From the NCBI RefSeq assembly GCF_025562755.1, contig NZ_CP103300.1, forward strand, positions 2,350,501-2,414,500: a stretch of 64,000 nucleotides of DNA. Direction: 5' to 3'. Below the pieces are notes generated by a model. The model was not told the DNA's origin and searched no databases. It saw only the letters and a list, made by a program, of their open reading frames with translations. The stretch comes from Endozoicomonas euniceicola (GTDB lineage: Bacteria > Pseudomonadota > Gammaproteobacteria > Pseudomonadales > Endozoicomonadaceae). Every line of letters begins with the position of its first letter. Position 1 is the first letter of the stretch. Made by a program: the position numbers and the translations under genes. Positions 42,861-52,164 of the stretch are shown piece after piece.

Positions 42861-44655
42861 CTTTTCTACAAACCGCTTCAAAATTAGCAATTAAGACACC
42901 GCTTTTCCCTATTGTTGCCTCCAATTGTTATACCTTTGGCGGATCATGATTGCGCATTTCACAAAGCCGCTCCTCACTCATTAACCAGGGCAGATAAGGA
43001 GTGAGATCATTAGGTGGCTTCCTGCCATTTATGGCACAAGCCTCAAGATAGGCACCCAGCCAGATTTTTGGATTAATATCCCAAAGCTTTAGCGTCATAA
43101 AAACGCTGAATAGAAAAGCGGCTATATCAGCACTCCATACGCTGCCAGAGCCGTAGTAATTCTTCCTGCCAACGACACCTGTGCGCAGTGCTTGCTCTGC
43201 AGCGTTGTTATCCATGGGGATACCGGGATCAGTGACAAAGCGGGTCAATCCTTCCCAGTGATTCTGTAGACTTTCGAGCACTTTTTTCGCTCTGACTCGC
43301 AGTTTAGGACGATTAAGTTCCTGAACCCTCTGGATTGCCATCTGCTCTACCTGATGTTCAAGCCGTAACTGCTGTGTTGCTAGCTGCTCTGGTTCATCAA
43401 GCACTTCAAGTCGCTGACTATTAAGATGATATAAACGACCAATCCTGTTCACCCAGGTGGCGCTCCATTTCTCCAACTCCGGATCACCTCGTTGAGCGTC
43501 AATAAAATCCCGCCTGACGTGAGCCCAGCAGAAAGCTAAATTAATAGACACCGCATCATTCGCAAGCTTTTTGTACGCTGAGTATCGGTCACACACCAGC
43601 GTTCCAGCCCCGTCACCAATGATCGACTCTGGTACGACAGCCGCACGGGTGTCAGCAATGCTGAAATAAACCGCCTGATCACAGAGAAATACCCAAAGCC
43701 AATGTTTGTGAGAACCTGTGGTCTCATGTGCCCAGCTGATCCACCGGGTTTCATCAGCATGCCACTGATCGCTACTGGCGACGAATTCCCGAGTAGCTTC
43801 GGCAACCGGCTCAAAAAAGGGCGTTATAGCTTCCAGGCCAAAGGAGATGGTCGCCTGCGACAGTTCCAGTCCCTGAGTCTTATAAGACTCAAGTTGCCTG
43901 TTTATGGGGATGCCGTATGCGTACTTATTCAGCAACAGCTCCACCCAGACAGAAATACCAAGCTTTCCTTTGTTGATGAGTCTTGGTGGAGGTGGTGGAG
44001 TAGTAATATTGGGCGTTTCAGGGCACTGGCAAGTTTTTTGGTAATGCCTTCGGTGATAACGACGAACGTGAGCCTTAACTTCAACTTCAATTACGTCGCA
44101 GCTGTCGTCATTGAAAAAAGACTTGAATGGCCGGTGACAGACTGTACAACACTGTTTGTCCACTGGTAAGTCTACAGACTCATGAACCACTGGCAGGTTG
44201 TTGTGAAGATGGCGACCAGAGCCGGGGACTCCGGGCTGGTGACCTCGTTTTCGATTTGAAGGTGGCCGGGTAGTATTGCCACTTTTCTTTGAAGAAGAAC
44301 TGGTCTTCTCTGATTTACGACCGAAAAGCAAGTGCTTCATGTGTGCCAGTTCTGATTTCAGATCAGCGACCTGGGTGTTCAACCCAGCCATTTCGGCTTT
44401 ATGCTGAGCGATAAGAGAGGCATTTTTAGCCAATACTTTTTTCTCTCGGCCACAGGCCGCCTTCCACATGGCATGCCAGAGGTTGGCCTGCTGTTTTAGC
44501 TGGATGTGTTCCTGCTTGGTGAGGATGACCTGCGAGGTAGCAAAGGGGGCAGGCAGTAATGCAGGTGTTGTGCCTGATCCTGAAACATGAGCATTTTGCA
44601 TACTCTAAAAGTAGACGACTTTGAGCTTATGTTTAGTGGTTTGTAGAAAAGTTAC
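42857..44655. mobile_element. IS66-type element, copy A (ISBst12-like, tnpC only)
   Basis: 1799 bp bounded by inverted repeats GTAACTTTTCTACAAACC (42857) and its complement ending GTTAC (44655). It contains only the large tnpC gene, as in the ISBst12 subgroup, which lacks tnpA/tnpB accessory genes. No 8-bp target duplication is present (CAGAGTAC left, GTTTATGG right), so flanks have been rearranged. It truncates IS605 copy 3 and ends 4 bp before the DUF4250-like gene. Confidence 0.9.
42928..44601 (-). CDS. tnpC: IS66-family transposase TnpC, intact (557 aa)
   Basis: DDE transposase. The N-terminal coiled coil/leucine-zipper region (LIAQHKAEMAGLNTQVADLKSELAHMKHLLFGRKSEK) is followed by a zinc-finger-like segment (CCTVCHRPFKSFF, CQCPETP). 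The DDE core has SSDQWHADETRWISW, GTLVCDRYSAYKKL, FCWAHVRRDF and the C-terminal DNNAAEQALRTGVVGRKNYYGSGS block. The start lies 54 bp inside the right terminal repeat. The frame is whole, so this copy could mobilise both IS66 copies here. Confidence 0.92.
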   Translation of the reverse strand: MQNAHVSGSGTTPALLPAPFATSQVILTKQEHIQLKQQANLWHAMWKAACGREKKVLAKNASLIAQHKAEMAGLNTQVADLKSELAHMKHLLFGRKSEKTSSSSKKSGNTTRPPSNRKRGHQPGVPGSGRHLHNNLPVVHESVDLPVDKQCCTVCHRPFKSFFNDDSCDVIEVEVKAHVRRYHRRHYQKTCQCPETPNITTPPPPPRLINKGKLGISVWVELLLNKYAYGIPINRQLESYKTQGLELSQATISFGLEAITPFFEPVAEATREFVASSDQWHADETRWISWAHETTGSHKHWLWVFLCDQAVYFSIADTRAAVVPESIIGDGAGTLVCDRYSAYKKLANDAVSINLAFCWAHVRRDFIDAQRGDPELEKWSATWVNRIGRLYHLNSQRLEVLDEPEQLATQQLRLEHQVEQMAIQRVQELNRPKLRVRAKKVLESLQNHWEGLTRFVTDPGIPMDNNAAEQALRTGVVGRKNYYGSGSVWSADIAAFLFSVFMTLKLWDINPKIWLGAYLEACAINGRKPPNDLTPYLPWLMSEERLCEMRNHDPPKV

Positions 44656-44659
44656 GTTT

Positions 44660-44854
44660 ATGGAACTGAATCATCCTGAACGCCTTGAGCCCCATATCCT
44701 GCTTGGGATTGCCAACGAACGTTTGCGTCATAACTGCAACAACCTCCAGCAACTGTCCGATGACCTGGATGTTCCAGTTAAGCAGCTGGTACGGTTGATG
44801 AGACAGATTCATTATCACTATCAGATTCAAAATAACCAGTTTACCCACGATTGA
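44660..44854 (+). CDS. DUF4250-like small protein (64 aa)
   Basis: MELNHPERLEPHILLGIANERLRHNCNNL... has the pattern of DUF4250 proteins (Met-Asn/Leu start, D/EPHILL-IxNxxLR, DDL stretch, final NQF). Their function is unknown. Its ATG is only 4 bp from the end of IS66 copy A, so the native promoter and ribosome site have been lost, and expression would depend on the element. A dyad at 44881-44914 follows, then ahcY. Family assignment rests on pattern memory and is moderate. Confidence 0.6.
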   Translation: MELNHPERLEPHILLGIANERLRHNCNNLQQLSDDLDVPVKQLVRLMRQIHYHYQIQNNQFTHD

Positions 44855-44880
44855 CGAACGGCTGCATTCAGCTGAACCTG

Positions 44881-44916
44881 AAAACCTATATCAAAATTAA
44901 TTGATATAGGTTTTTT
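44881..44916. promoter_or_regulatory. Candidate SahR operator / hairpin upstream of ahcY
   Basis: Perfect dyad AAAACCTATATCAA/TTGATATAGGTTTT around AATTAA. The core TATATC-N10-GATATA (44887-44908) has the same arms and spacing as the site in front of sahR (10007-10028). It lies 61 bp before the ahcY start. Because the dyad is perfect and followed by T6 it could also terminate transcription from the small upstream gene. The two roles are not exclusive. Confidence 0.7.
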
Positions 44917-44969
44917 GCACTGCTAGACTCCTTAACACTCTTCGGAAAATACGCAGACAGGTTATACCT

Positions 44970-46367
44970 ATGAGCGCCATTCTTGAAACACAGACAGCTT
45001 CTACCGACTATCGCGTGGCTGATATCAGCCTGGCAGACTGGGGACGACGTGAAATTCAAATCGCTGAAGGTGAAATGCCTGCATTGATGACGATTCGCAG
45101 TAAGTATCGTGATCAGCAGCCACTGAAAGGCGCCCGCATCATGGGTTGTATTCACATGACCATTCAGACCGCCGTATTGATTGAAACACTGGTGGAACTG
45201 GGCGCTGAGGTTCGCTGGTCATCCTGCAATATTTTCTCGACACAAGATCATGCCGCTGCTGCGGTTGCCGCCGCTGGTGTTCCTGTCTTTGCCTGGAAAG
45301 GCGAAACCGAAGAAGAGTTCTGGTGGTGTATTGAACAAACCATTCTTAATCAGGATGGGACACCCTGGGACTCCAACATGATTCTGGATGACGGCGGTGA
45401 CCTGACCCTGTTGATGCACGATAAATTTCCTGAGTTGCTGGATAACATTCATGGTATTTCTGAGGAAACCACCACTGGTGTTCACCGCCTGCTGGAAATG
45501 CTGGAGAAAGGCACCCTTAAAGTGCCTGCAATCAACGTGAACGATGCGGTTACCAAAAGCAAAAACGATAACAAGTACGGATGCCGTCACTCTCTTAACG
45601 ATGCCATCAAACGAGGTACAGACCACCTGCTGGCCGGTAAGAAAGCCCTGGTCATTGGTTACGGCGATGTGGGCAAAGGGTCTGCTGCTTCCCTGCGTCA
45701 GGAAGGCATGATTGTTAAAGTCAGCGAGGTTGACCCAATCTGTGCCATGCAGGCCTGCATGGACGGTTTCGAGGTGGTGTCGCCGTACATCAATGGCGAA
45801 AACGACGGCACTGAAAACAGCATTAACAAAGAACTTCTGGCGACAACGGATCTGCTGGTCACCACCACCGGCAACGTACACGTGTGCGACCGCAATATGC
45901 TGAAAACCCTGAAGAGCAGCTGTGTGGTTTGTAACATTGGGCACTTTGATACCGAAATTGATACCGCCTTTATGCGTGAACACTGGGAGTGGGAGGAGGT
46001 TAAACCTCAGGTGCATAAAATATGGCGCAATAAAGACGACAACGATCATTTGATTCTGCTGTCAGAAGGGCGACTCGTGAATCTTGGTAATGCTACCGGA
46101 CATCCATCGCGCATTATGGACGGTTCCTTTGCCAACCAGGTGCTGGCTCAGATTCACCTTTATGCAGCGGGTTTTGCCAGCCTGCCTGCTGAAGAAAAGG
46201 CGGCTAACCTTTACGTCAGCCTGCTGCCCAAGAAGCTGGATGAAGAAGTGGCCAGTTACATGGTTGAAGGTTTTGGTGGCGTTGTTACGCAACTGACGCA
46301 GGAACAGGCGGATTATATTAACGTGCCGGTTGAAGGTCCGTTTAAGGGTGATGACTACAAATACTGA
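44970..46367 (+). CDS. ahcY: S-adenosylhomocysteinase
   Basis: Hydrolyses S-adenosylhomocysteine to adenosine and homocysteine with a tightly bound NAD, clearing the product of SAM-dependent methylation. Full length at 465 aa. Marks: MGCIHMTIQTAVLIETLVELGA, WSSCNIFSTQDHAAAAV, ILDDGGDLT, NDAVTKSKNDNKYGCRHSL, GKKALVIGYGDVGKGSAASL (NAD Rossmann motif), VCNIGHFDTEID, and the C-terminal DYINVPVEGPFKGDDYKY. It has a SahR-type dyad upstream. metF follows 101 bp downstream on the same strand, forming a SAM-cycle operon bracketed by IS66 copies. Confidence 0.97.
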   Translation: MSAILETQTASTDYRVADISLADWGRREIQIAEGEMPALMTIRSKYRDQQPLKGARIMGCIHMTIQTAVLIETLVELGAEVRWSSCNIFSTQDHAAAAVAAAGVPVFAWKGETEEEFWWCIEQTILNQDGTPWDSNMILDDGGDLTLLMHDKFPELLDNIHGISEETTTGVHRLLEMLEKGTLKVPAINVNDAVTKSKNDNKYGCRHSLNDAIKRGTDHLLAGKKALVIGYGDVGKGSAASLRQEGMIVKVSEVDPICAMQACMDGFEVVSPYINGENDGTENSINKELLATTDLLVTTTGNVHVCDRNMLKTLKSSCVVCNIGHFDTEIDTAFMREHWEWEEVKPQVHKIWRNKDDNDHLILLSEGRLVNLGNATGHPSRIMDGSFANQVLAQIHLYAAGFASLPAEEKAANLYVSLLPKKLDEEVASYMVEGFGGVVTQLTQEQADYINVPVEGPFKGDDYKY

Positions 46368-46468
46368 GTCGTCCACCTGCCATGGATGGTGGGTTATGCA
46401 AGCATGATGGCCGCTGACTGTAAGTCGTGGCTCACGGTCAATAACAAAAGCATACAGCCGTAAAGAAT

Positions 46469-47317
46469 ATGACAATGACAACAAGCACGCTGCCAATCAG
46501 TTTTGAGTTCTTTCCTGCCAAGACCGCAGAGGGGGCTAAAAAACTCGAAATCACTGCCAGCCAGCTGGCAGAGAACAAGCCGGAATTCTTTTCGGTGACT
46601 TACGGTGCCGGTGGCTCAACCCGGGATCGTACCCTTGAAACGGTTACGGGATTAAGTCAGGTGACGGGAGTCAGTACGGCACCGCATCTCTCCTGTGTTG
46701 GTGATACCCGGCAAGAACTGAGAGCATTACTGAAGCAGTACCTGCAACTGGGTATTAATCGACTTGTTGCTCTTCGTGGTGACCTGCCTTCCGGTATGGG
46801 AGGTTTTCACGGTGAACTTCAGTATGCTAACGAGCTGGTCAGCTTTATTCGTGAAGAGACCGGTGACCACTTTACTCTTGAAGTCGCCGCTTACCCTGAG
46901 TCACACCCTCAGGCACAGAGCTTTGAGAAGGACTTGTTGAACTTTAAACGTAAAGTCAACGCCGGGGCCAATTCGGCGATTACCCAGTATTTCTTTAATG
47001 CGGAAGCCTATTTCCATTTCCGCGACCGCGCCACTGCTCTGGGGATCGAAATCCCCATTGTTCCCGGCATTATGCCCATTACCAACTACACAAGGCTGGC
47101 CCGGTTCTCAGATGCCTGTGGCGCTGAAATTCCCCGCTGGATTCGCAAGCAGCTGGAGGCTTATGGTGACGATGTGCAGAGCATCAGGCAGTTTGGCGAA
47201 GAAGTTGTTACCAAACTGTGCGAACGACTGATCGCAGATGGTGTACCGGGATTACACTTTTATACCCTGAACCAGGCTCCTGCCGTACAGAGGATTTGCT
47301 GGAACCTTGAGCTTTAA
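46469..47317 (+). CDS. metF: 5,10-methylenetetrahydrofolate reductase
   Basis: FAD enzyme producing 5-methyl-tetrahydrofolate for methionine synthesis. 282 aa, TIM-barrel. Marks: ISFEFFPAKTAEG, FFSVTYGAGGSTRDRTLET, APHLSCVGDTRQEL, INRLVALRGDLPSG, EVAAYPESHPQAQSFEKDL, ANSAITQYFFNAEAYFHF, PIVPGIMPITNYTRLARFSD, and GVPGLHFYTLNQAPAV at the C-terminus. It lies downstream of ahcY, as in many proteobacteria. With metK and ahcY in the window it nearly completes the methyl cycle; methionine synthase is not here. The gap 46368-46468 has a short CCACC/GGTGG hairpin only. Confidence 0.96.
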   Translation: MTMTTSTLPISFEFFPAKTAEGAKKLEITASQLAENKPEFFSVTYGAGGSTRDRTLETVTGLSQVTGVSTAPHLSCVGDTRQELRALLKQYLQLGINRLVALRGDLPSGMGGFHGELQYANELVSFIREETGDHFTLEVAAYPESHPQAQSFEKDLLNFKRKVNAGANSAITQYFFNAEAYFHFRDRATALGIEIPIVPGIMPITNYTRLARFSDACGAEIPRWIRKQLEAYGDDVQSIRQFGEEVVTKLCERLIADGVPGLHFYTLNQAPAVQRICWNLEL

Positions 47318-47347
47318 GAGGGTTAAATCGGATTCCGTACACTGATT

Positions 47348-49145
47348 GTAACTTTTCTACAAACCACTAAACATAAGCTCAAAGTCGTCTACTTTTAGAG
47401 TATGCAAAATGCTCATGTTTCAGGATCAGGCACAACACCTGCATTACTGCCTGCCCCCTTTGCTACCTCGCAGGTCATCCTCACCAAGCAGGAACACATC
47501 CAGCTAAAACAGCAGGCCAAACTCTGGCATGCCATGTGGAAGGCGGCCTGTGGCCGAGAGAAAAAAGTATTGGCTAAAAATGCCTCTCTTATCGCTCAGC
47601 ATAAAGCCGAAATGGCTGGGTTGAACACCCAGGTCGCTGATCTGAAATCAGAACTGGCACACATGAAGCACTTGCTTTTCGGTCGTAAATCAGAGAAGAC
47701 CAGTTCTTCTTCAAAGAAAAGTGGCAATACTACCCGGCCACCTTCAAATCGAAAACGAGGTCACCAGCCCGGAGTCCCCGGCTCTGGTCGCCATCTTCAC
47801 AACAACCTGCCAGTGGTTCATGAGTCTGTAGACTTACCAGTGGACAAACAGTGTTGTACAGTCTGTCACCGGCCATTCAAGTCTTTTTTCAATGACGACA
47901 GCTGCGACGTAATTGAAGTTGAAGTTAAGGCTCACGTTCGTCGTTATCACCGAAGGCATTACCAAAAAACTTGCCAGTGCCCTGAAACGCCCAATATTAC
48001 TACTCCACCACCTCCACCAAGACTCATCAACAAAGGAAAGCTTGGTATTTCTGTCTGGGTGGAGCTGTTGCTGAATAAGTACGCATACGGCATCCCCATA
48101 AACAGGCAACTTGAGTCTTATAAGACTCAGGGACTGGAACTGTCGCAGGCGACCATCTCCTTTGGCCTGGAAGCTATAACGCCCTTTTTTGAGCCGGTTG
48201 CCGAAGCTACTCGGGAATTCGTCGCCAGTAGCGATCAGTGGCATGCTGATGAAACCCGGTGGATCAGCTGGGCACATGAGACCACAGGTTCTCACAAACA
48301 TTGGCTTTGGGTATTTCTCTGTGATCAGGCGGTTTATTTCAGCATTGCTGACACCCGTGCGGCTGTCGTACCAGAGTCGATCATTGGTGACGGGGCTGGA
48401 ACGCTGGTGTGTGACCGATACTCAGCGTACAAAAAGCTTGCGAATGATGCGGTGTCATTAATTTAGCTTTCTGCTGGGCTCACGTCAGGCGGGATTTTAT
48501 TGACGCTCAACGAGGTGATCCGGAGTTGGAGAAATGGAGCGCCACCTGGGTGAACAGGATTGGTCGTTTATATCATCTTAATAGTCAGCGACTTGAAGTG
48601 CTTGATGAACCAGAGCAGCTAGCAACACAGCAGTTACGGCTTGAACATCAGGTAGAGCAGATGGCAATCCAGAGGGTTCAGGAACTTAATCGTCCTAAAC
48701 TGCGAGTCAGAGCGAAAAAAGTGCTCGAAAGTCTACAGAATCACTGGGAAGGATTGACCCGCTTTGTCACTGATCCCGGTATCCCCATGGATAACAACGC
48801 TGCAGAGCAAGCACTGCGCACAGGTGTCGTTGGCAGGAAGAATTACTACGGCTCTGGCAGCGTATGGAGTGCTGATATAGCCGCTTTTCTATTCAGCGTT
48901 TTTATGACGCTAAAGCTTTGGGATATTAATCCAAAAATCTGGCTGGGTGCCTATCTTGAGGCTTGTGCCATAAATGGCAGGAAGCCACCTAATGATCTCA
49001 CTCCTTATCTGCCCTGGTTAATGAGTGAGGAGCGGCTTTGTGAAATGCGCAATCATGATCCGCCAAAGGTATAACAATTGGAGGCAACAATAGGGAAAAG
49101 CGGTGTCTTAATTGCTAATTTTGAAGCGGTTTGTAGAAAAGTTAC
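47348..49145. mobile_element. IS66-type element, copy B (inverted relative to copy A)
   Basis: 1798 bp with the same terminal repeats as copy A (GTAACTTTTCTACAAACC) and nearly the same sequence. One base shorter than copy A, explained by a deletion in tnpC. No 8-bp target duplication (CACTGATT left, ATGAGCAC right). The two copies point outward and enclose the DUF4250-like gene, ahcY and metF. Confidence 0.9.
47402..49074 (+). pseudogene. tnpC: IS66-family TnpC with a 1-nt frameshift
   Basis: Identical to copy A over almost all its length. At about 48448-48455 the sequence GTGTCTATTAAT of copy A is GTGTCATTAAT here, one T lost. The frame then ends after AVSLI at 48466. The C-terminal part, including FCWAHVRRDF and DNNAAEQALRTG, continues in another frame to 49074. 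The DDE site is split, so the copy should be inactive, but its ends are intact and could be used by copy A. Confidence 0.92.
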
Positions 49146-49396
49146 ATGAGCACTCTTAAAACCTCTTTAACCCATTGATAGTACTGATTTTTCTATCCCA
49201 GCAAGATTCTGGTACTGGTGCCTTGACGAGTGGTTCTCGAACCTGCTGAGGGAGGTTAGGCTCATTTCATATGGGAGAAGGCTGGAGCTTTGATTATGCC
49301 TTTTTAGTGACTATATTTTTATTAGCACTGTTTCATTGCCTCCTTTCTGGTTAGGCTTAAGTTACGTCCCTATAAATATGAGAATCAAGTAACCTT

Positions 49397-50260
49397 ATGA
49401 AAGCGTTAATTATTACTGCTGAAGGGATTGAGCAGCAATATGTCACTCAGCAATTAATGGCTGCTTTGGGTGATCAGGTATGTGGCATTGTTGTTGAACA
49501 ACACAAAAAGAAACGAAGTGTTCTTGCGTCATTGAAGCATGGAATGAAACGTTATAATCCATTGGTGTTTTGTGAAAGAATCGTCACCAAGTCACTGCGT
49601 TCATTGATTCGGATAGATCATAAGCAGTTAGCAATTTTAAAGCGTTATCTTGGTTCAATAAATAAGGAAGATTATATTCCAACCGACTTGCCGGTTTGTA
49701 CTCCGTATTCGGCAAATAGTACAGAAAGTATTGCTTTTATTAAAGAGTGCGCTCCCGATTATATTTTTGTTTATGGTACCGGCATTATTAAACAACAGGT
49801 CATCAGTTTAGCAAAATCATCAATACTGAACTTACATACTGGAATTTCACCCTATTATCGCGGTTGCTCATGTGCATTCTGGCCTTTATATAACAGAGAA
49901 CCCCACATGGTAGGAGCGACAGTCCACCAATGCTCTCTGGAAGTAGATGGGGGCGATATCTATGGTCGAGCCAGCGTAAAAATCACTGCGCAGGATGATC
50001 ATCACACGGCGTTCGCAAAGTCAGTAAAAGTTGGGGCCGGGTTATACGCTGCGGTGGCAAAAAAATTACTTCAGGGTGAAGCCGTCAAGACCATCAGGCA
50101 AGATATGAGTATCGGTAAAGAGTATCAGTTTAAACACCGAACGATATTGCATGATATAAAATTACTCGCTTATATTTTCCGTGGCGGGCTGCAAAAGACA
50201 CTCCGGGGAATAGAACATAAACCACTACCTTTTAATGACTTCAATATCAGTGAGGAATAG
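49397..50260 (+). CDS. Formyltransferase-family protein
   Basis: 287-aa protein of the formyl_trans_N (PurN/Fmt/ArnA) superfamily. The core motifs are KSSILNLHTGISPYYRG (Asn and His of the N-H-D triad) and VGATVHQCSLEVDGGDIYGR (Asp). The N-terminus ALIITAEGIEQQYVTQQL begins a Rossmann-like fold. Members transfer formyl from 10-formyl-tetrahydrofolate to amino groups of nucleotides or sugars. Stop and next start are 4 bp apart, so it forms a pair with the polysaccharide deacetylase; a surface-sugar role is inferred. The DNA is more AT-rich than the flanks, suggesting transfer. The 250 bp upstream (49146-49396) show nothing recognisable. Confidence 0.75.
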   Translation: MKALIITAEGIEQQYVTQQLMAALGDQVCGIVVEQHKKKRSVLASLKHGMKRYNPLVFCERIVTKSLRSLIRIDHKQLAILKRYLGSINKEDYIPTDLPVCTPYSANSTESIAFIKECAPDYIFVYGTGIIKQQVISLAKSSILNLHTGISPYYRGCSCAFWPLYNREPHMVGATVHQCSLEVDGGDIYGRASVKITAQDDHHTAFAKSVKVGAGLYAAVAKKLLQGEAVKTIRQDMSIGKEYQFKHRTILHDIKLLAYIFRGGLQKTLRGIEHKPLPFNDFNISEE

Positions 50261-50264
50261 AGCA

Positions 50265-51320
50265 GTGTTAAATCGATCTATCATTTTTGCTACTGATTTA
50301 TTTGGCACAATACTATGTAAATCGGATTTTAATTCTCATGTACGAAAACACAATGATATACGAAACGTGTTTTATCATGGCATTGGTATGAAATCAGCGC
50401 CATGTATGACCTATTTGAATGATGAGATTTCAGAGCAGGCATTTACACGTCAGTTGGATTATTTAACTCGTCATTACACGGTCTTATCATTGCAGGAAGC
50501 AATAAAGCTTATTGAAAATAATGAGCTACCTCAGGGCAAGCCTGTCTGTACAATATCTTTCGATGATGGCCTGAAATCTGTTTACACAAAAGCATTCCCC
50601 ATACTCAAACAAATTGGGATTTTATTTGATGTATTTCTCAATACAGCCGTAGTCGATAACAATCAGCTTTTATGGCTACACGAACTGAATTATTTGCTAA
50701 GCAATTTTGGGGAAGTTGAAACATCCAAAGCATTTAACAAATATGTTGAAAACAACATAGAAAAAGTACCTTCAAATGCCAGAGGTATCGAAATATGGTG
50801 TCGTCAGCATTATGAGTACCTATATGAAAATAAACTTCTGGCCACTCTTTTCAGACATTTCAATTTAAATGCGACAGCCATTGCACAAGAGCAGCAAATG
50901 TATCTTACCTGGCAACAAGTCGATGAAATGAGTCAGTATGGTGCGGGCTTTTATTCACACACTCACCAACATCATCCTTTAAATGCTTTTTCAGGAACCG
51001 AACACGCCGAACGGGAAATTACGCTGGCACGGGACATCATGATGCAACACGGCAAAAGTGGCGACTTCGTCAGTTTTCCATTTGGCATGGAAGTCGATTA
51101 TGGGAAGGCGAATATTCATAATGCCCTGCAAGCGGGTCATAAATATGCCGTTGAAGTGGGGGATGGTATAAATTCCAGAGAAAGAATTTTGGAGCAGCAG
51201 GTCGTGTCCCGTGTTGAACTGGGTAATGTCTCCGGTGATGATGGTCATTTATATTCTGCGATAGAACTGCGACCTGTGATAAAAAGTCGGTTAAAAGCAA
51301 TCAAAGCCTGGCTACGGTAA
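50265..51320 (+). CDS. Polysaccharide deacetylase (NodB-like)
   Basis: 351 aa from the GTG at 50265, chosen because GAGGA stands 8 bp upstream and it starts right after the previous stop; an ATG at 50235 would overlap that gene. NodB homology motifs: TISFDDGLKSVY (motif 1, catalytic and metal Asp) and GAGFYSHTHQHHPLN (motif 2, metal His). A long insert separates them, as in the peripheral family of sugar deacetylases. No clear signal peptide. It would remove N-acetyl or N-formyl groups from a glycan or lipid-linked sugar, matching its formyltransferase partner. AT-rich like its partner. Confidence 0.78.
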   Translation: MLNRSIIFATDLFGTILCKSDFNSHVRKHNDIRNVFYHGIGMKSAPCMTYLNDEISEQAFTRQLDYLTRHYTVLSLQEAIKLIENNELPQGKPVCTISFDDGLKSVYTKAFPILKQIGILFDVFLNTAVVDNNQLLWLHELNYLLSNFGEVETSKAFNKYVENNIEKVPSNARGIEIWCRQHYEYLYENKLLATLFRHFNLNATAIAQEQQMYLTWQQVDEMSQYGAGFYSHTHQHHPLNAFSGTEHAEREITLARDIMMQHGKSGDFVSFPFGMEVDYGKANIHNALQAGHKYAVEVGDGINSRERILEQQVVSRVELGNVSGDDGHLYSAIELRPVIKSRLKAIKAWLR

Positions 51321-51420
51321 TTGGCGGTCTTTGTGCGTAATCCGTTGTTCATTATGCTCACTATTACTTTTCTGCTCAGTTATAATTCAGCCTGTTCTTG
51401 AATTAACCACTGTCATACGA

Positions 51421-52164
51421 ATGCGTAATCCCCGAATTTATTTTCCTCAACCCATGAATGCTGGCGCAATGGTTGAGTTAACCGACAGCGCGGCCAATCA
51501 CGTCGGTAAAGTCCTGCGAATGAAACCCCGGGAACCCCTGATATTGTTTAATGGAGAAGGTTCTGCCTACCAGGGCAGGATTGAGTCCGTCAGCAAAAAA
51601 AGCGTGATGGTGCTGCTTGAGCGTCAAATTGAAAAAACGGTTGAGTCGCCGCTGTCGATTCATCTCGGTCAGAGCCTGAGTCGTGGTGAGCGCATGGATT
51701 ATGCGATTCAGAAGGCGACAGAGGTAGGCGTTACAGAAATAACACCGCTGTTCAGTGAGCGCTGCGAAGTCAAACTGAACCAGGAGCGAATGGAAAAACG
51801 TTTACGACACTGGCAACAGGTAGCCATCAGTGCCTGTGAACAATGCGGCAGAAACCGTGTGCCTGTGATACATCCGGCCATTTATGTGGATGAATGGATG
51901 GCACAGCAGACTTCGGATTTGAAATTTGTGCTGCATCACCGCACGGAACGCAGGCTGGAAGGGTATGACCAGCCTGCATCGGTTTCCCTTCTGATTGGTC
52001 CTGAAGGCGGACTGACGGCGGATGAAATAGAGCGTGCGGAGCAACAGGGGTTCAATGCGCTGGCCCTGGGACCAAGGGTATTACGCACTGAAACTGCACC
52101 GGTATCAGCCATTACGCTGATGCAGTATCTGTGGGGAGATGTTCGGGGAGAGCAGAGTGCGTAA
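51421..52164 (+). CDS. rsmE: 16S rRNA m3U1498 methyltransferase
   Basis: SPOUT-class methyltransferase that modifies U1498 of 16S rRNA. 247 aa from MRNPRIYFPQPM; the frame is open back to 51331 without homology. Marks: HVGKVLRMKPREPLILFNGEG (N-terminal PUA-like domain), AIQKATEVGVTEITPLFSERCEVKL, QVAISACEQCGRNRVP, and the knot SAM site SLLIGPEGGLTADEIERAEQQGF with ALGPRVLRTETAPVSAI. The last 53 bp overlap the end of the convergent chpC gene, an unusually tight arrangement. Housekeeping gene with secure identity. Confidence 0.95.
   Translation: MRNPRIYFPQPMNAGAMVELTDSAANHVGKVLRMKPREPLILFNGEGSAYQGRIESVSKKSVMVLLERQIEKTVESPLSIHLGQSLSRGERMDYAIQKATEVGVTEITPLFSERCEVKLNQERMEKRLRHWQQVAISACEQCGRNRVPVIHPAIYVDEWMAQQTSDLKFVLHHRTERRLEGYDQPASVSLLIGPEGGLTADEIERAEQQGFNALALGPRVLRTETAPVSAITLMQYLWGDVRGEQSA

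Noticed and set aside
44855..44969. SAH riboswitch before ahcY
   Set aside because: The expected conserved SAH aptamer segments are not visible; the perfect dyad matches the site near sahR instead.
42857..49145. Simple composite transposon carrying ahcY-metF
   Set aside because: There are no matching target duplications at the outer ends, and the cargo is a housekeeping operon with its own operator.
49146..49396. Transposase remnant between IS66 copy B and the formyltransferase gene
   Set aside because: The sequence has a transposon-like feel but no translated segment could be matched to a family with confidence.
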